From: Flavobacteriaceae bacterium
Lineage (GTDB): Bacteria > Bacteroidota > Bacteroidia > Flavobacteriales > Flavobacteriaceae
Length of the DNA: 9,752 nt
Assembly (NCBI GenBank): GCA_015489265.1
Contig: WFZY01000222.1
Span: 1-9,752 of the forward strand
Direction: 5' to 3'
Program-made: the position numbers and the translations under genes
The notes under the pieces: model-generated
Database searches by the model: none
Seen by the model: the letters and a program-made list of their open reading frames with translations, nothing else
Told to the model about the DNA's origin: nothing
In this document: positions 1 to 7,000 of the stretch, piece after piece
Layout of the letters: each line of letters starts with the position of its first letter
How positions within the stretch are numbered: the first letter of the stretch is position 1

Positions 1-461
1 AAGATTTTCCTATTGAACGTATTTATCGTGATGCGCGCATTACGTCTATTTACGAAGGAACCTCGCAGTTGCAAGTAGTAGCTGCCATTCGTGGCGTAAC
101 AACCGGTGTTTATGCAGAACAAATCAAAGCTTATGACGAACAAGTAGCTGACAAATACAAAGATTTACAAGCCAAATTGCAAAAAATGACCGCGCAATAC
201 GAGCAAGCACTCAATAAGGTAGAAACCGCTGAAAACCAAGACTATTTAGATTTTCACGCGCGTCGTTTGGTCGAAATGGCAGGTAATATTATCATGGGTT
301 ATTTATTGATTATGGATAGCCAACGCGATGAAAAATATGAAAAATCCGCCAAATTATTTATCGATATTGCTGCGGCACAAAACCAAGAAAAAAACGATTA
401 TATCAACAATTTTGACATTAACGAATTGGCTTTTTATCAACAAGCTATCGAAGGTAAATAA
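1..461 (+). CDS. Acyl-CoA dehydrogenase, C-terminal part (5' end outside window)
   Basis: This is the last 152 residues of an FAD-dependent acyl-CoA dehydrogenase, which introduces the alpha-beta double bond into an acyl-CoA (fatty-acid or branched-chain acyl-CoA oxidation, cytoplasm). The open frame enters from the left edge at base 3. Its first visible residues are DFPIERIYRDARITSIYEGT; RDARI...IYEGT is the family signature, and the Glu of YEGT (residue 18 of the visible part) corresponds to the catalytic base of medium-chain enzymes. After this the protein continues about 110 residues, a helical, Lys/Glu/Gln-rich tail longer than in short ACADs. Such an extra C-terminal domain is known in the larger (about 600 residue) bacterial members. 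A TTG at 69 is not a real start because homology runs upstream of it. Substrate cannot be told from this fragment. The gene is followed by a hairpin terminator. Confidence 0.93.
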   Translation, partial: DFPIERIYRDARITSIYEGTSQLQVVAAIRGVTTGVYAEQIKAYDEQVADKYKDLQAKLQKMTAQYEQALNKVETAENQDYLDFHARRLVEMAGNIIMGYLLIMDSQRDEKYEKSAKLFIDIAAAQNQEKNDYINNFDINELAFYQQAIEGK

Positions 462-500
462 ATAAGTAGAAAGTATTAAGTGGAAAGTGCCTAGTGCGCA

Positions 501-549
501 TGTAGAGTCGTAGCTTGCTACGACTCTACATTATTTTTTATCTTTTTTT
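501..549 (+). terminator. Intrinsic terminator after the acyl-CoA dehydrogenase gene; also a perfect palindrome
   Basis: A perfect 13-bp stem (TGTAGAGTCGTAG at 501-513 with CTACGACTCTACA at 518-530) closes a 4-nt CTTG loop and is followed by a T-rich tract (531-549). It sits 39 bp after the stop codon of the upstream gene. The T tract exists only on the plus side, so termination is predicted for plus-strand transcription. The stem resembles GTAGAG...CTCTAC interspersed palindromes that I recall from other bacterial genomes, so it may be a repeat co-opted as a terminator (inference). Confidence 0.75.
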
Positions 550-556
550 ATCTTTG
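549..556 (+). promoter_or_regulatory. Candidate menE promoter (-7 element)
   Basis: TATCTTTG at 549-556 fits the Bacteroidota sigma-ABfr -7 consensus TAnnTTTG. No good -33 TTTG is seen at the expected distance because the terminator hairpin occupies that stretch. It would start transcription near 563-566, giving menE a leader of about 35 nt if translation starts at 599. Confidence 0.3.
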
Positions 557-598
557 TTAAAATTAATGGGCATTATCAAACTCTACAACAAATATCTA

Positions 599-1678
599 AT
601 GCAGGACATTTTTTTACATAAGGACTTTCAATTAAACGGACATCATTTTGATTCGCCTACGGATTTGATAAATTATGTTAAGATAAATCTACCCGAACAT
701 GCAAATTTTTTACAAGCATTATTTGACGATGATACTTATATCACGGCACAGACTTCCGGTTCTACGGGAACACCCAAGCAGATTAGAATCAAGAAAACAC
801 ACATGCGCAACAGCGCCCTAAAAACCATCGCTTTTTTTGATTTAAAACCCCAAACCAAAGCATTGCTCAACCTTTCATCCGGTTTTATTGCCGGTAAAAT
901 GATGTGGGTGCGCGCTTTATTAGGCGGTTGGCATTTGGATGTCGTCCCACCGAATCATCAAAGCATAACTTCTGTTTTAAACAAAAACCGATATGATTTT
1001 GGTGCCATGGTGCCTTTACAAGTGTTTCAAAACCTTGACAAGATACACCATATCAAAAAATTAATTGTCGGTGGTGGGGCTGTTTCGCAAAGCTTGTTAA
1101 ATAAGATTTATGATTTGCCCAATCGGATTTATGCTACTTATGGTATGACGGAAACCATCACGCATATTGCAGTAATGCCACTCAATCAAGTGGCTGAAAA
1201 AGATTTTTATCAAGATGGTATTAAAAAAACTTACCGTGTTTTGGATAATATTTTTATTGACGTAGATGAGAGAAATTGCCTGACTATCACGACGCCAGAT
1301 ATTGCAGATGACCAAATTATTACCAATGATTTGGTAGAATTGCTTGATGACAAACATTTTCGATGGTTGGGGCGCTATGATAATATTATCAATAGCGGTG
1401 GCATCAAATTGATACCGGAACAGATTGAAGACAAACTCAAATCAATAATCAAAGTACCGTTTTTTATAGCCGGATTACCTGATGACAAATTGGGACAAAA
1501 ACTTGTTCTGATTTTAGAAACAGAACAAATCCCCAAAGACTTACCTGAACAAATTAAAAAACATTTATCAAAATATGAAGTGCCTAAAAACATTTATGTG
1601 TTACCGGAATTTGAATGGACACCGACGGTAAAAATACATCGGCAGAATACGCTTCGTAAGCTGAATATAAATAATTAA
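599..1678 (+). CDS. menE: O-succinylbenzoate-CoA ligase (menaquinone biosynthesis)
   Basis: An ANL-superfamily adenylate-forming enzyme that activates o-succinylbenzoate with ATP and CoA to OSB-CoA, the step before naphthoate ring closure by MenB, in the cytoplasm. Motifs from the ATG at 599 (359 residues): P-loop TSGSTGTPK at 52-60, adenylation motif ATYGMTET at 179-186, the conserved Asp of ITNDLVEL at 244, hinge GRYDN at 258-262 with SGGIKL at 266-271, and the C-terminal catalytic Lys at 345 in PTVKIHR. IAGKMMWVRALLGG at 98-111 and YDFGAMVPLQ at 132-141 are typical of Bacteroidota MenE, and the length suits this short type. The frame is open from 515 (TTG), but that start lies in the loop of the upstream hairpin. 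ATG 566 is possible. ATG 599 puts 14 residues before the LNG motif, as I recall for relatives, and leaves room for a leader after the candidate promoter. No Shine-Dalgarno is seen, which is usual for this phylum. No other men gene is in the window. Confidence 0.92.
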   Translation: MQDIFLHKDFQLNGHHFDSPTDLINYVKINLPEHANFLQALFDDDTYITAQTSGSTGTPKQIRIKKTHMRNSALKTIAFFDLKPQTKALLNLSSGFIAGKMMWVRALLGGWHLDVVPPNHQSITSVLNKNRYDFGAMVPLQVFQNLDKIHHIKKLIVGGGAVSQSLLNKIYDLPNRIYATYGMTETITHIAVMPLNQVAEKDFYQDGIKKTYRVLDNIFIDVDERNCLTITTPDIADDQIITNDLVELLDDKHFRWLGRYDNIINSGGIKLIPEQIEDKLKSIIKVPFFIAGLPDDKLGQKLVLILETEQIPKDLPEQIKKHLSKYEVPKNIYVLPEFEWTPTVKIHRQNTLRKLNINN

Positions 1679-1738
1679 GATTAAGATTTCTCTCTACATT
1701 TAAAACGATGACAAACCAACACTGACAATAAATAACCG

Positions 1739-1778
1739 AAAAAAATCAAGGCAAATTCAAAAGATTAAATTTGCCTTG
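1739..1778 (-). terminator. Intrinsic terminator of the THX gene
   Basis: An 11-bp perfect stem (CAAGGCAAATT at 1747-1757 with AATTTGCCTTG at 1768-1778) has a 10-nt loop. Read on the minus strand it is followed by seven T (A run at 1739-1745), 8 bp beyond the THX stop codon. The plus side has no T run, so it serves the minus-strand gene, although it lies between two convergent genes. Confidence 0.85.
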
Positions 1779-1786
1779 GTAAAAAA

Positions 1787-1894
1787 CTATGCCGTTTTTG
1801 CGGCTTTGTTTTTCTTTTTGGGACGTGGTCGGGTTTTACCATAAGTACCACGTGTAATTTTACCCCGTTTGGTTTTAATATCTCCTTTACCCAT
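1787..1894 (-). CDS. 30S ribosomal protein THX (35 aa)
   Basis: A very small, very basic protein beginning MGKGDIKTKRGKITRGTYGK and ending in a Lys/Arg-rich tail (RPRPKKKNK, then AAKTA). The MGKGD-KT-RGKI--GTYG-RP pattern is that of the Thx family, a short peptide bound in the head of the 30S subunit in Thermus and present in most Bacteroidota. Here 14 of 35 residues are Lys or Arg. It is encoded by 36 codons starting at the ATG whose complement is 1892-1894, is read convergently to menE, and has its own terminator 8 bp after the stop. A TAnnTTTG-type promoter motif lies 32 bp upstream. It stands alone, not in a ribosomal-protein operon, as is usual for this gene. Confidence 0.93.
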   Translation of the reverse strand: MGKGDIKTKRGKITRGTYGKTRPRPKKKNKAAKTA

Positions 1895-1925
1895 AATTTA
1901 ATAGATTTAAAAGATTATTAAAATA

Positions 1926-1933
1926 CAAAATTA
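1926..1933 (-). promoter_or_regulatory. Candidate promoter (-7 element) of the THX gene
   Basis: On the minus strand this reads TAATTTTG, matching TAnnTTTG, 32 bp before the THX start codon. The nearest upstream TTTG is about 25 nt away, a little far for the -33 box. A second match (TACCTTTG, 1989-1982 on the minus strand) lies further upstream, also without a clear -33 box. The surrounding DNA is very AT-rich, so chance matches are likely. Confidence 0.35.
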
Positions 1934-1991
1934 AAATTTTTAGATAAATTATAAAAATCAAAAATATTAACGATACTACTACAAAGGTATC

Positions 1992-2004
1992 GCACCTACG
2001 GCGC
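1992..2004. repeat. Diverged 13-nt palindrome with CCTACGG core
   Basis: GCACCTACGGCGC has 5-nt arms around TAC with one A/C mismatch. It shares the CCTACGG core with the four palindromes at 2258-2397 and looks like a decayed outlying member of the same family. Confidence 0.45.
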
Positions 2005-2089
2005 TCAACGGAATTCTCAATTGATAATTATAAACATAGGGCAAAAACAAGGGGCAATTTTTTTCTCTATTGATATAGATTCATTCACA

Positions 2090-2160
2090 AGGCGTTAGGG
2101 ATAGAAGTGTTAGCCCGTTGCAGTGTCGCCTGATACTAAACTGCTGTTAGGATGATGTTA
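2090..2160. other. Possible structured or interspersed intergenic element, no ORF
   Basis: This stretch is less AT-rich than its surroundings and has self-complementary parts: AGGCG at 2090-2094 pairs with CGCCT at 2127-2131; GGG at 2098-2100 can pair with CCC at 2114-2116 inside it; GCAG at 2120-2123 can pair with CTGC at 2141-2144 as an alternative to the outer stem. The wording GCGTTAGGGATAGAAG...AGCCCG is, to my memory, like sequences scattered between genes in Bacteroidota, possibly a conserved RNA such as Flavo-1, but I cannot confirm it. The bases between 2005 and 2089 show nothing I recognise. Confidence 0.3.
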
Positions 2161-2197
2161 TAGAAAAAGAATTATTTTAGAGCGATTTGGGTTCAAA

Positions 2198-2488
2198 AAA
2201 ATCTTGGCTCTATATCGATTTAGGTGGGCAATATATAATATCTCAAATAATAATGTCACCCCTTCGGGGTTTCGATGATTCTGTTTTCATGGTTTTACTA
2301 CAATAATATCAGCCCTTCGGGCTTATTTAATAAACCCCGTAGGGGTGATATATTTATAGAAAATTTATGACGTTAAAAATATAAACCCCGTAGGGGTGAA
2401 ATTATTTAAAAATTAAATAGCCATGATTATATGGTTTTTAATCCTATTTTATTATTACCCATACAAAACAACATAGAGCCAGGATTTT
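2198..2488. mobile_element. MITE-like element or decayed IS remnant with terminal inverted repeats, non-coding
   Basis: AAAATCTTGGCTCTAT at 2198-2213 is repeated in inverted orientation at 2473-2488 (reverse complement AAAATCCTGGCTCTAT, 15 of 16 identical). The match continues inward: 2206-2233 against the complement of 2453-2480 agrees at 21 of 28 positions, so the whole terminal repeat of 36 bp matches at 28. The interior of about 220 bp has no coding frame and is filled by AT-rich DNA and four small palindromes. GGCTCT ends recall ISL3-type insertion sequences (from memory). No convincing target-site duplication is visible: the 8 bases outside GGCTCT are inverted, not direct, copies. It is most simply a non-autonomous element or deletion derivative. 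Confidence 0.5.
2251..2401. repeat. Cluster of four 13-nt palindromes (CCTWCGG core) with conserved flanks
   Basis: Perfect 5-bp-arm palindromes lie at 2258-2270 (ACCCC-TTC-GGGGT), 2311-2323 (AGCCC-TTC-GGGCT), 2334-2346 and 2385-2397 (both ACCCC-GTA-GGGGT, i.e. the other orientation). The last two sit 51 bp apart and share 3-base AAA and 4-base TGA-type flanks. Written in one orientation, copies 2 and 3 also share TATCA before and a T-rich TTATT-like stretch after the palindrome. The second copy has a G-C pair where the others have C-G, a compensatory change that keeps the stem. On one strand each is C-GNA-G closed (GAA or GTA triloop), a class of very stable DNA mini-hairpins. The two pairs face each other, so the cluster as a whole is roughly inverted. 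Confidence 0.7.
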
Positions 2489-2539
2489 CAAGTTTTTACA
2501 TAAGACAAAATATCATATTGAAACGAATGCGATTGTGGA

Positions 2540-2629
2540 TGTCTCAAAAGGGTTTCTATATTCTGATAGGTAACTGAGAGTTTTTTCAAATATTCAATTC
2601 TCAGATATTTTCCTGATGCTTTTGAGACA
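2540..2629. repeat. 90-bp inverted-repeat element with TGTCTCAAAAG ends
   Basis: A perfect 11-bp terminal inverted repeat (TGTCTCAAAAG at 2540-2550, CTTTTGAGACA at 2619-2629) encloses 68 bp with further symmetry: CTGAGA at 2574-2579 against TCTCAG at 2599-2604. There is no coding frame. The end sequence is like ends I associate with IS1182-type transposons, so it may be two IS ends left after internal deletion, or a small MITE. It starts 28 bp beyond the purB remnant stop codon. Confidence 0.5.
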
Positions 2630-2656
2630 GCTTCATATTCAACTTTTAACTATTAC

Positions 2657-3041
2657 CTAAATTCCCGTATAATTCTGTGGGGTAATTTGTCGTAATTCAG
2701 TTTTTATTTCTTCGTTAACATCTAAACTGCCTATAAATTCTAAAATGCGTTTTTGGTCAATTTTATTATTGTTTCGGGTTAATTCCTTTAAGGTTTCATA
2801 AGAATTCTGATAATTTTCACGTCTTAATATTGTTTGAATGGCTTCGGCAACCACCTCCCAATTGGCTTCTAAATCGGCAATGATTTTCACGTTATTGAGT
2901 AGCAGTTTGTTCAAACTTTTAAGTGTGAAAATAAAACCGATAAGTGTGTGCGCCAAGGTTACACCGATGTTTCTTGTAACAATCGTGATAGGTTACTTTT
3001 TCAATATCCTTAATCTGTTGTGCGTCTCGAAAAGTATATTT
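2657..3041 (-). pseudogene. purB: Adenylosuccinate lyase remnant: 5' truncated, internally deleted, frameshifted
   Basis: Adenylosuccinate lyase (purine synthesis, fumarase/aspartase superfamily, about 450 residues). Two pieces remain, in family order. The first (about 3041-2982) encodes KYTFRDAQQIKDIEKVTYHD, matching the family region F--DA--IK-IE--TNHD near residues 70-92. The second (2986-2657, shifted by one frame) encodes TIVTRNIGVTLAHTLIGF onward through NWEVVAEAIQTILRR and YETLKELTR to the true family end ITPQNYTGI and a TAG stop. About 70 N-terminal codons and 240-250 internal codons are missing, including the catalytic THG region and the SS-MP-K-NP signature loop, so it cannot be active. 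An in-frame TAA precedes the second piece; a 99-codon frame from TTG 2956 is just its open tail. The deletion joint lies near 2978-2986. Motifs in what remains are well kept, so the decay seems recent. An intact copy elsewhere is expected but not visible. Confidence 0.85.
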
Positions 3042-3077
3042 TATAAACAAAAACCGCCCAAACAAATCGAGCGGTTT
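3041..3077 (-). terminator. Intrinsic terminator of the DUF4382-like lipoprotein gene
   Basis: On the minus strand, AAACCGC (3077-3071) pairs with GCGGTTT (3057-3051) around a 13-nt loop and runs into TTTTTGTTTATAA. It begins 26 bp after the lipoprotein stop codon. Recognisable purB homology starts immediately beyond it, so the rearrangement breakpoint lies at its outer edge. Confidence 0.75.
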
Positions 3078-3102
3078 CATATTTTTTAAATTAATTTTGT
3101 AC

Positions 3103-3945
3103 CTACTGCACAACGACATTTACTTCGGTGTTATGTTGCACGGATACATTTATATTATCTATTTCCACATCACCGTTATTTTCAGTTTCTACTTTTAATT
3201 TATAGACACCTTGCGGTAAACCGATAATTTTAAAATTACCATGAGCATCGGCATGTGTCGTTACATCATCGTCTAAACCATCTCCATTGTAATCATATTC
3301 AATCTTAACATCGGCATAAGCAATAGGATCGCCGTTGGCATCTTTAACCGTTCCGGAAACAGTGCCGGTTTTTTCCAAGGCAACAGCTCTAAAATCGGCA
3401 TCAAAATCAGCAATACCGGTAATTTGCGAAATACTGGTAATCCAATCGCCTATGAAATTGCCGGAAAATTCAAAACTATCCGCCAAATCCAAATCCAGCA
3501 ACAAATCACCGACTTGTCCGTCTGTCACTTTTAAAGCCGGGTCAATATCCACTTCACTTTGGCTACCGGCTGCACCGTTAAATTCAAAAACCGTGTTGTC
3601 TGTCATTTTGACCGATACATTACCAATGCTTATACGCACTTTATCATAAGTTCCGTTAGGCACGGTATTCATACTAACTTCTGCCGTAGAACCATTTGTA
3701 TAATCGGCGACATTTATAGTTTTATGTCCTTCAAAAACCGTTACATACTCATCTTGATCATTTTTGAGTTCTATCTTGGTAATTTCGACATTAGCTTCCT
3801 TTAAAAACTGCACCGGAAACGGATCATCGGTCAGTTGCACAGACACTTTTGCCGGTTCATCATCTTTTTTACAAGCCGTCATCAAAGTTCCCGTTACTAA
3901 AAGTAATACGAAAAGTTTGATACTCATTTTAAACATTTTTTTCAT
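3103..3945 (-). CDS. Predicted surface lipoprotein: DUF4382-like domain plus carboxypeptidase-regulatory-like domain
   Basis: 280 residues. A signal peptide of the lipoprotein type (MKKMFKMSIKLFVLLLVTG) ends in the lipobox LMTAC with Cys25. The next residues KKDDE match the lipoprotein export signal known from Capnocytophaga and Bacteroides surface lipoproteins (Lys followed by acidic residues), so an outer-leaflet, outward-facing location is inferred. Residues about 31-190 look like the DUF4382 beta domain (VSVQLTDDPFP...ANVEITKIELKND at the start). Residues about 193-280 form a carboxypeptidase-regulatory-like, Ig-like fold (GTVSGTVKDANGDPIAYADV...DAHGNFKIIGLPQGVYKLKV), with an Asp-rich loop DYNGDGLDDD at 218-227 that resembles a calcium-binding loop. 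The molecular function is unknown. It lies 90 bp downstream of the alpha-2-macroglobulin gene on the same strand with no clear terminator between them, so shared transcription is possible; it also has a candidate promoter of its own. Confidence 0.85.
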   Translation of the reverse strand: MKKMFKMSIKLFVLLLVTGTLMTACKKDDEPAKVSVQLTDDPFPVQFLKEANVEITKIELKNDQDEYVTVFEGHKTINVADYTNGSTAEVSMNTVPNGTYDKVRISIGNVSVKMTDNTVFEFNGAAGSQSEVDIDPALKVTDGQVGDLLLDLDLADSFEFSGNFIGDWITSISQITGIADFDADFRAVALEKTGTVSGTVKDANGDPIAYADVKIEYDYNGDGLDDDVTTHADAHGNFKIIGLPQGVYKLKVETENNGDVEIDNINVSVQHNTEVNVVVQ

Positions 3946-3967
3946 ATCTCATTTTTTTTGTGTTAGT

Positions 3968-3997
3968 CAAAAATGAGTTAACAATTTTTATGCCAAA
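3968..3997 (-). promoter_or_regulatory. Candidate promoter of the DUF4382-like lipoprotein gene
   Basis: On the minus strand, TTTG (3997-3994) is followed after 18 nt by CATTTTTG (3975-3968), one base away from TAnnTTTG; the spacing fits the Bacteroidota promoter. Start of transcription would fall near 3961, about 16 nt before the start codon. TGTTA and TAACA half-sites at 3960-3964 and 3978-3982 flank the -7 box but are too short to call an operator. Confidence 0.35.
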
Positions 3998-4035
3998 CAT
4001 TTTTTAAAAACGACACAAAAGTTACAAACTATATA

Positions 4036-7000
4036 TTATCTCACAACTTTAACCCATTTGCCATTGCTAACTGCCATAATATTATGGTCATACATGGCTT
4101 CACACTTAACCGATGGCAGATAAAATTCGCCGGTATAAGAAGCATTTGCCATCAACCGGAAGGTTTTGGTTTTTCCACGACTTAAATCAAAATACGTCAT
4201 CACACGGTCATCACGGATATCTTGATAGGTAAAACTATCGGATTTCCAACGGGCAATATTATCCAAACGGCTGTTGGTAATTTCCCAACCGGAAGGGAAA
4301 ATTTGCGTCAATGCCATATTTTGGTAAGCTTTCAATATGCCGGGATGTGTTACCGTTACTTCAATGACGAAATCCGTGCCTTGTTTGATTTGACTGACAT
4401 CAATGGGCTGACCGGTCACATTATAATAATTAATATTCATGATCAAGTTTTTGACAGTTGCCAAATCCGGACTTTCCAAAGGTCTGCCGGTGTTGTAAAG
4501 TTTGACAAACAAGTTTTGCTTACCGTTGTTTGCCAATTTAACCGAAGTGGCACCGGTTGACCGGAATTTGACCGGAATTTGCACCAATGTTTTTGCCGTT
4601 TTAACGGATTGGTTTTTACCTGAAATGTTTAGGTCAAATTGCATCGGTTCATTCTGACCTTTTGACACAAACGACGAAACCGCCAATAATTCATATGCCA
4701 AAGTTTGTGTATTGAGCCAACGGCCGGATGACAAATCAGCCGTGATTTCATCTAACAAGGTCTTGGCTTTATTCAATTCGTTCAACTGTATCAAAGTTCG
4801 TAAAATTATAGCTTCATCACGATAGGAATTGCCATACGTATAAGCCAATTCTTGGTATTTTGGCACTTGTGTTGTCAGGTTTTGCATCATTTGACGGGCA
4901 ACCGAAGTTTTTCCGGCTAAATCGTAAGCGGCTATAAGCTGCCATTGGGCTGCGGGATACAAATTCGGGATTTCACGCAAACGGTTCATCGCCCCCAATT
5001 CAGGTTTACCGGCAAGTGCCAAGGTATATAATCTATATGCTTGAATCATTTGATGCGCCCGATGTCCATAATCCGAGCCATTCTTATTGTCCGACCAATC
5101 CCCGGCGCGCCGTTTTTGATAACGAACCCAATCTTGCAACATGTTATCGGGCAAAGCATACCCCTTATTTTTAGCTTCAATCAAGAAATGTCCGGCATAG
5201 TTGGTGCCCCAATCATCGGCAAACCCACTTTCGTCCGGCCAATAGGTAAAACCACCATTGGTCAATTGGAATCGTTTTAAACGTTCTATTCCGGCTGTAA
5301 TATTATCTTGAATCCGGGCTTTTTGTGCATTGGACAATTCTACCAAATCAGGCAAATACAGTTGCGGAAAAACCGACGATGTCGTTTGCTCAATACAACC
5401 GTGCGGATAGGTCATCAAGTATTCCAATCGCTGTGACAAATTAATCGGCGGAATACTCGATACTTCCAACACGGCTTTGTTAGTGCCGGTGATACCGAAA
5501 GGCGCAATATCGGTTTGCCAAGTTTGTCCGGCATTGACTACCCCGTCTTTGACACGTGTAATTTCGGGATTGGGTAACCGCACCGGAATATCAATGGTAT
5601 AATCGGCTTTTTCGCCCCCGCCCGATGCAATAACTTTAACCTTGCCATTCCCGACTTTGCGGGCAACGCTCATATCAAAATAGACCATTTTCTCACCGGC
5701 TTGGTCAAAATGCAGCTTTTGAACAGCACCGGAATTGAGTTGTAAAATATCATTGGTTGTCACCTTAACTTTGACATCTTTCACTTTGCCATCCGAAAAG
5801 ACCGTTACCGGCAAGCTGATTTGTTCTTGCGGTCCCAATACACGCGGCAAACTCGCCAAAATCATCAAAGGTTTTTTAACCGGTGTGGTTTTATCAGCGT
5901 GACCGTAAGCGCCTTGCATATTGCCTGCTACCAACATCGTCCTGACCGAACCGATATAATTGGGCATGATAAATTTATGCGTTTTAGTTTGTCCTTTATC
6001 TAAATGAAAAGTCCCAAGAAACTTAACGACCGGCTTAAATCTGTTGGCTTTTTTAGTCCCGTTTTCTATCAATTCTTCATCCCCACCAATGGCTAACAAA
6101 CCGGCAATTTGTCCGCTAAATGCCCCCATCACGTAATTATACATATCATAGGTTTTGACGCCTAGGGCTTCTTTGGCATAAAAGGCATTCCAAGGTGCCG
6201 GCGTTTTAAATCGCGTTAAATCGAGCAGCCCTTCATCGACTACAAACAAGCTGTAAGTCATCGGTTTGCCGTCTTGTTCCTTAACTTTGATTTGCACGGT
6301 GCTTTCCGGACGTAGTTCTTCCGGCATGTTCAAAACAGGATGCAATCGCGTATCGGGATTGATGACACTGATGCCTTGCACACCATACAAGCGAATGGGA
6401 CGGTCGTTGTCAGAATGTTCATATGCCTGCACATACGAAATATGCACATAAACATTCGGACTCATGTCCGCCGTCGTTTTAAAACTGACTTTATGTTGAT
6501 TTTTAGAAATATCCACCCAAAAACTTTGTAACATCCGGCTACCGTTTTCTATACTGATCAATGCCTTACCTTGATTGCTCACCGGCAGATTGATTTGCAC
6601 ATCGTCACCTATTTGGTATTGTTTTTTGTCTGTTGCAAAGGTCAGCATCTCCACGCCGCCGGGGGCTTTACCGTTGTTGTTATCCCACCAACCTTTGTAG
6701 TCGGTATAAAAGATTTGTCCGGTGCTGTGACCCGATACCGGATCGGTAATGCGGATGAATTTTCGACCCCAAGTATCATGGGGAAATTTGAGTTCGTAAA
6801 TTGCCTTGCCGTTTTTGGTCGAAATATAATCGGTAATGAGTTTTTTACTGCTACTCGATTGCAAGTAATAGCCCAAATCTTCGTTGCTGTCGCGCTGCCA
6901 CCACCAACGCCAAGAAATTTCATACACTTCAATTTTGAGTTTTTTACGATTGACGGGCTTGCCGTATTCGTCCACCGTTACAATAGGAATTAAATTCGGT

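Noticed and set aside
464..488. Imperfect direct repeat AAGTRGAAAGT (464-474 and 478-488)
   Set aside because: Only two 11-bp copies in AG-rich intergenic DNA; likely simple-sequence drift.
515..598. N-terminal extension of menE from TTG 515 or ATG 566
   Set aside because: 515 lies in the loop of a terminator hairpin and encodes a hydrophobic run not expected in a cytoplasmic ligase; 566 would leave almost no leader after the candidate promoter. 599 fits family N-terminal length better.
648..662. CCTACGG core within menE
   Set aside because: Arms around it are not complementary and it lies in coding sequence, so it is a chance match to the mini-hairpin core.
2251..2401. CRISPR array
   Set aside because: The repeated units are 13-nt palindromes in opposite orientations with unequal spacing, and there are no cas genes nearby.
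2198..2488. Target-site duplication around the MITE-like element
   Set aside because: The bases beside GGCTCT on both sides are inverted copies (AAAATCTT and AGGATTTT), not direct repeats, and no clean direct repeat lies further out.
2657..2956. A 99-codon minus-strand frame as an independent small gene
   Set aside because: Its residues match the conserved C-terminus of adenylosuccinate lyase, homology continues upstream past its TTG, and the missing middle of PurB shows it is a remnant.
6571..6993. 140-codon plus-strand frame inside the alpha-2-macroglobulin gene, and other antisense frames there
   Set aside because: They run opposite a strongly supported 1847-codon gene, show no recognisable family motif and follow its codon pattern as shadows.
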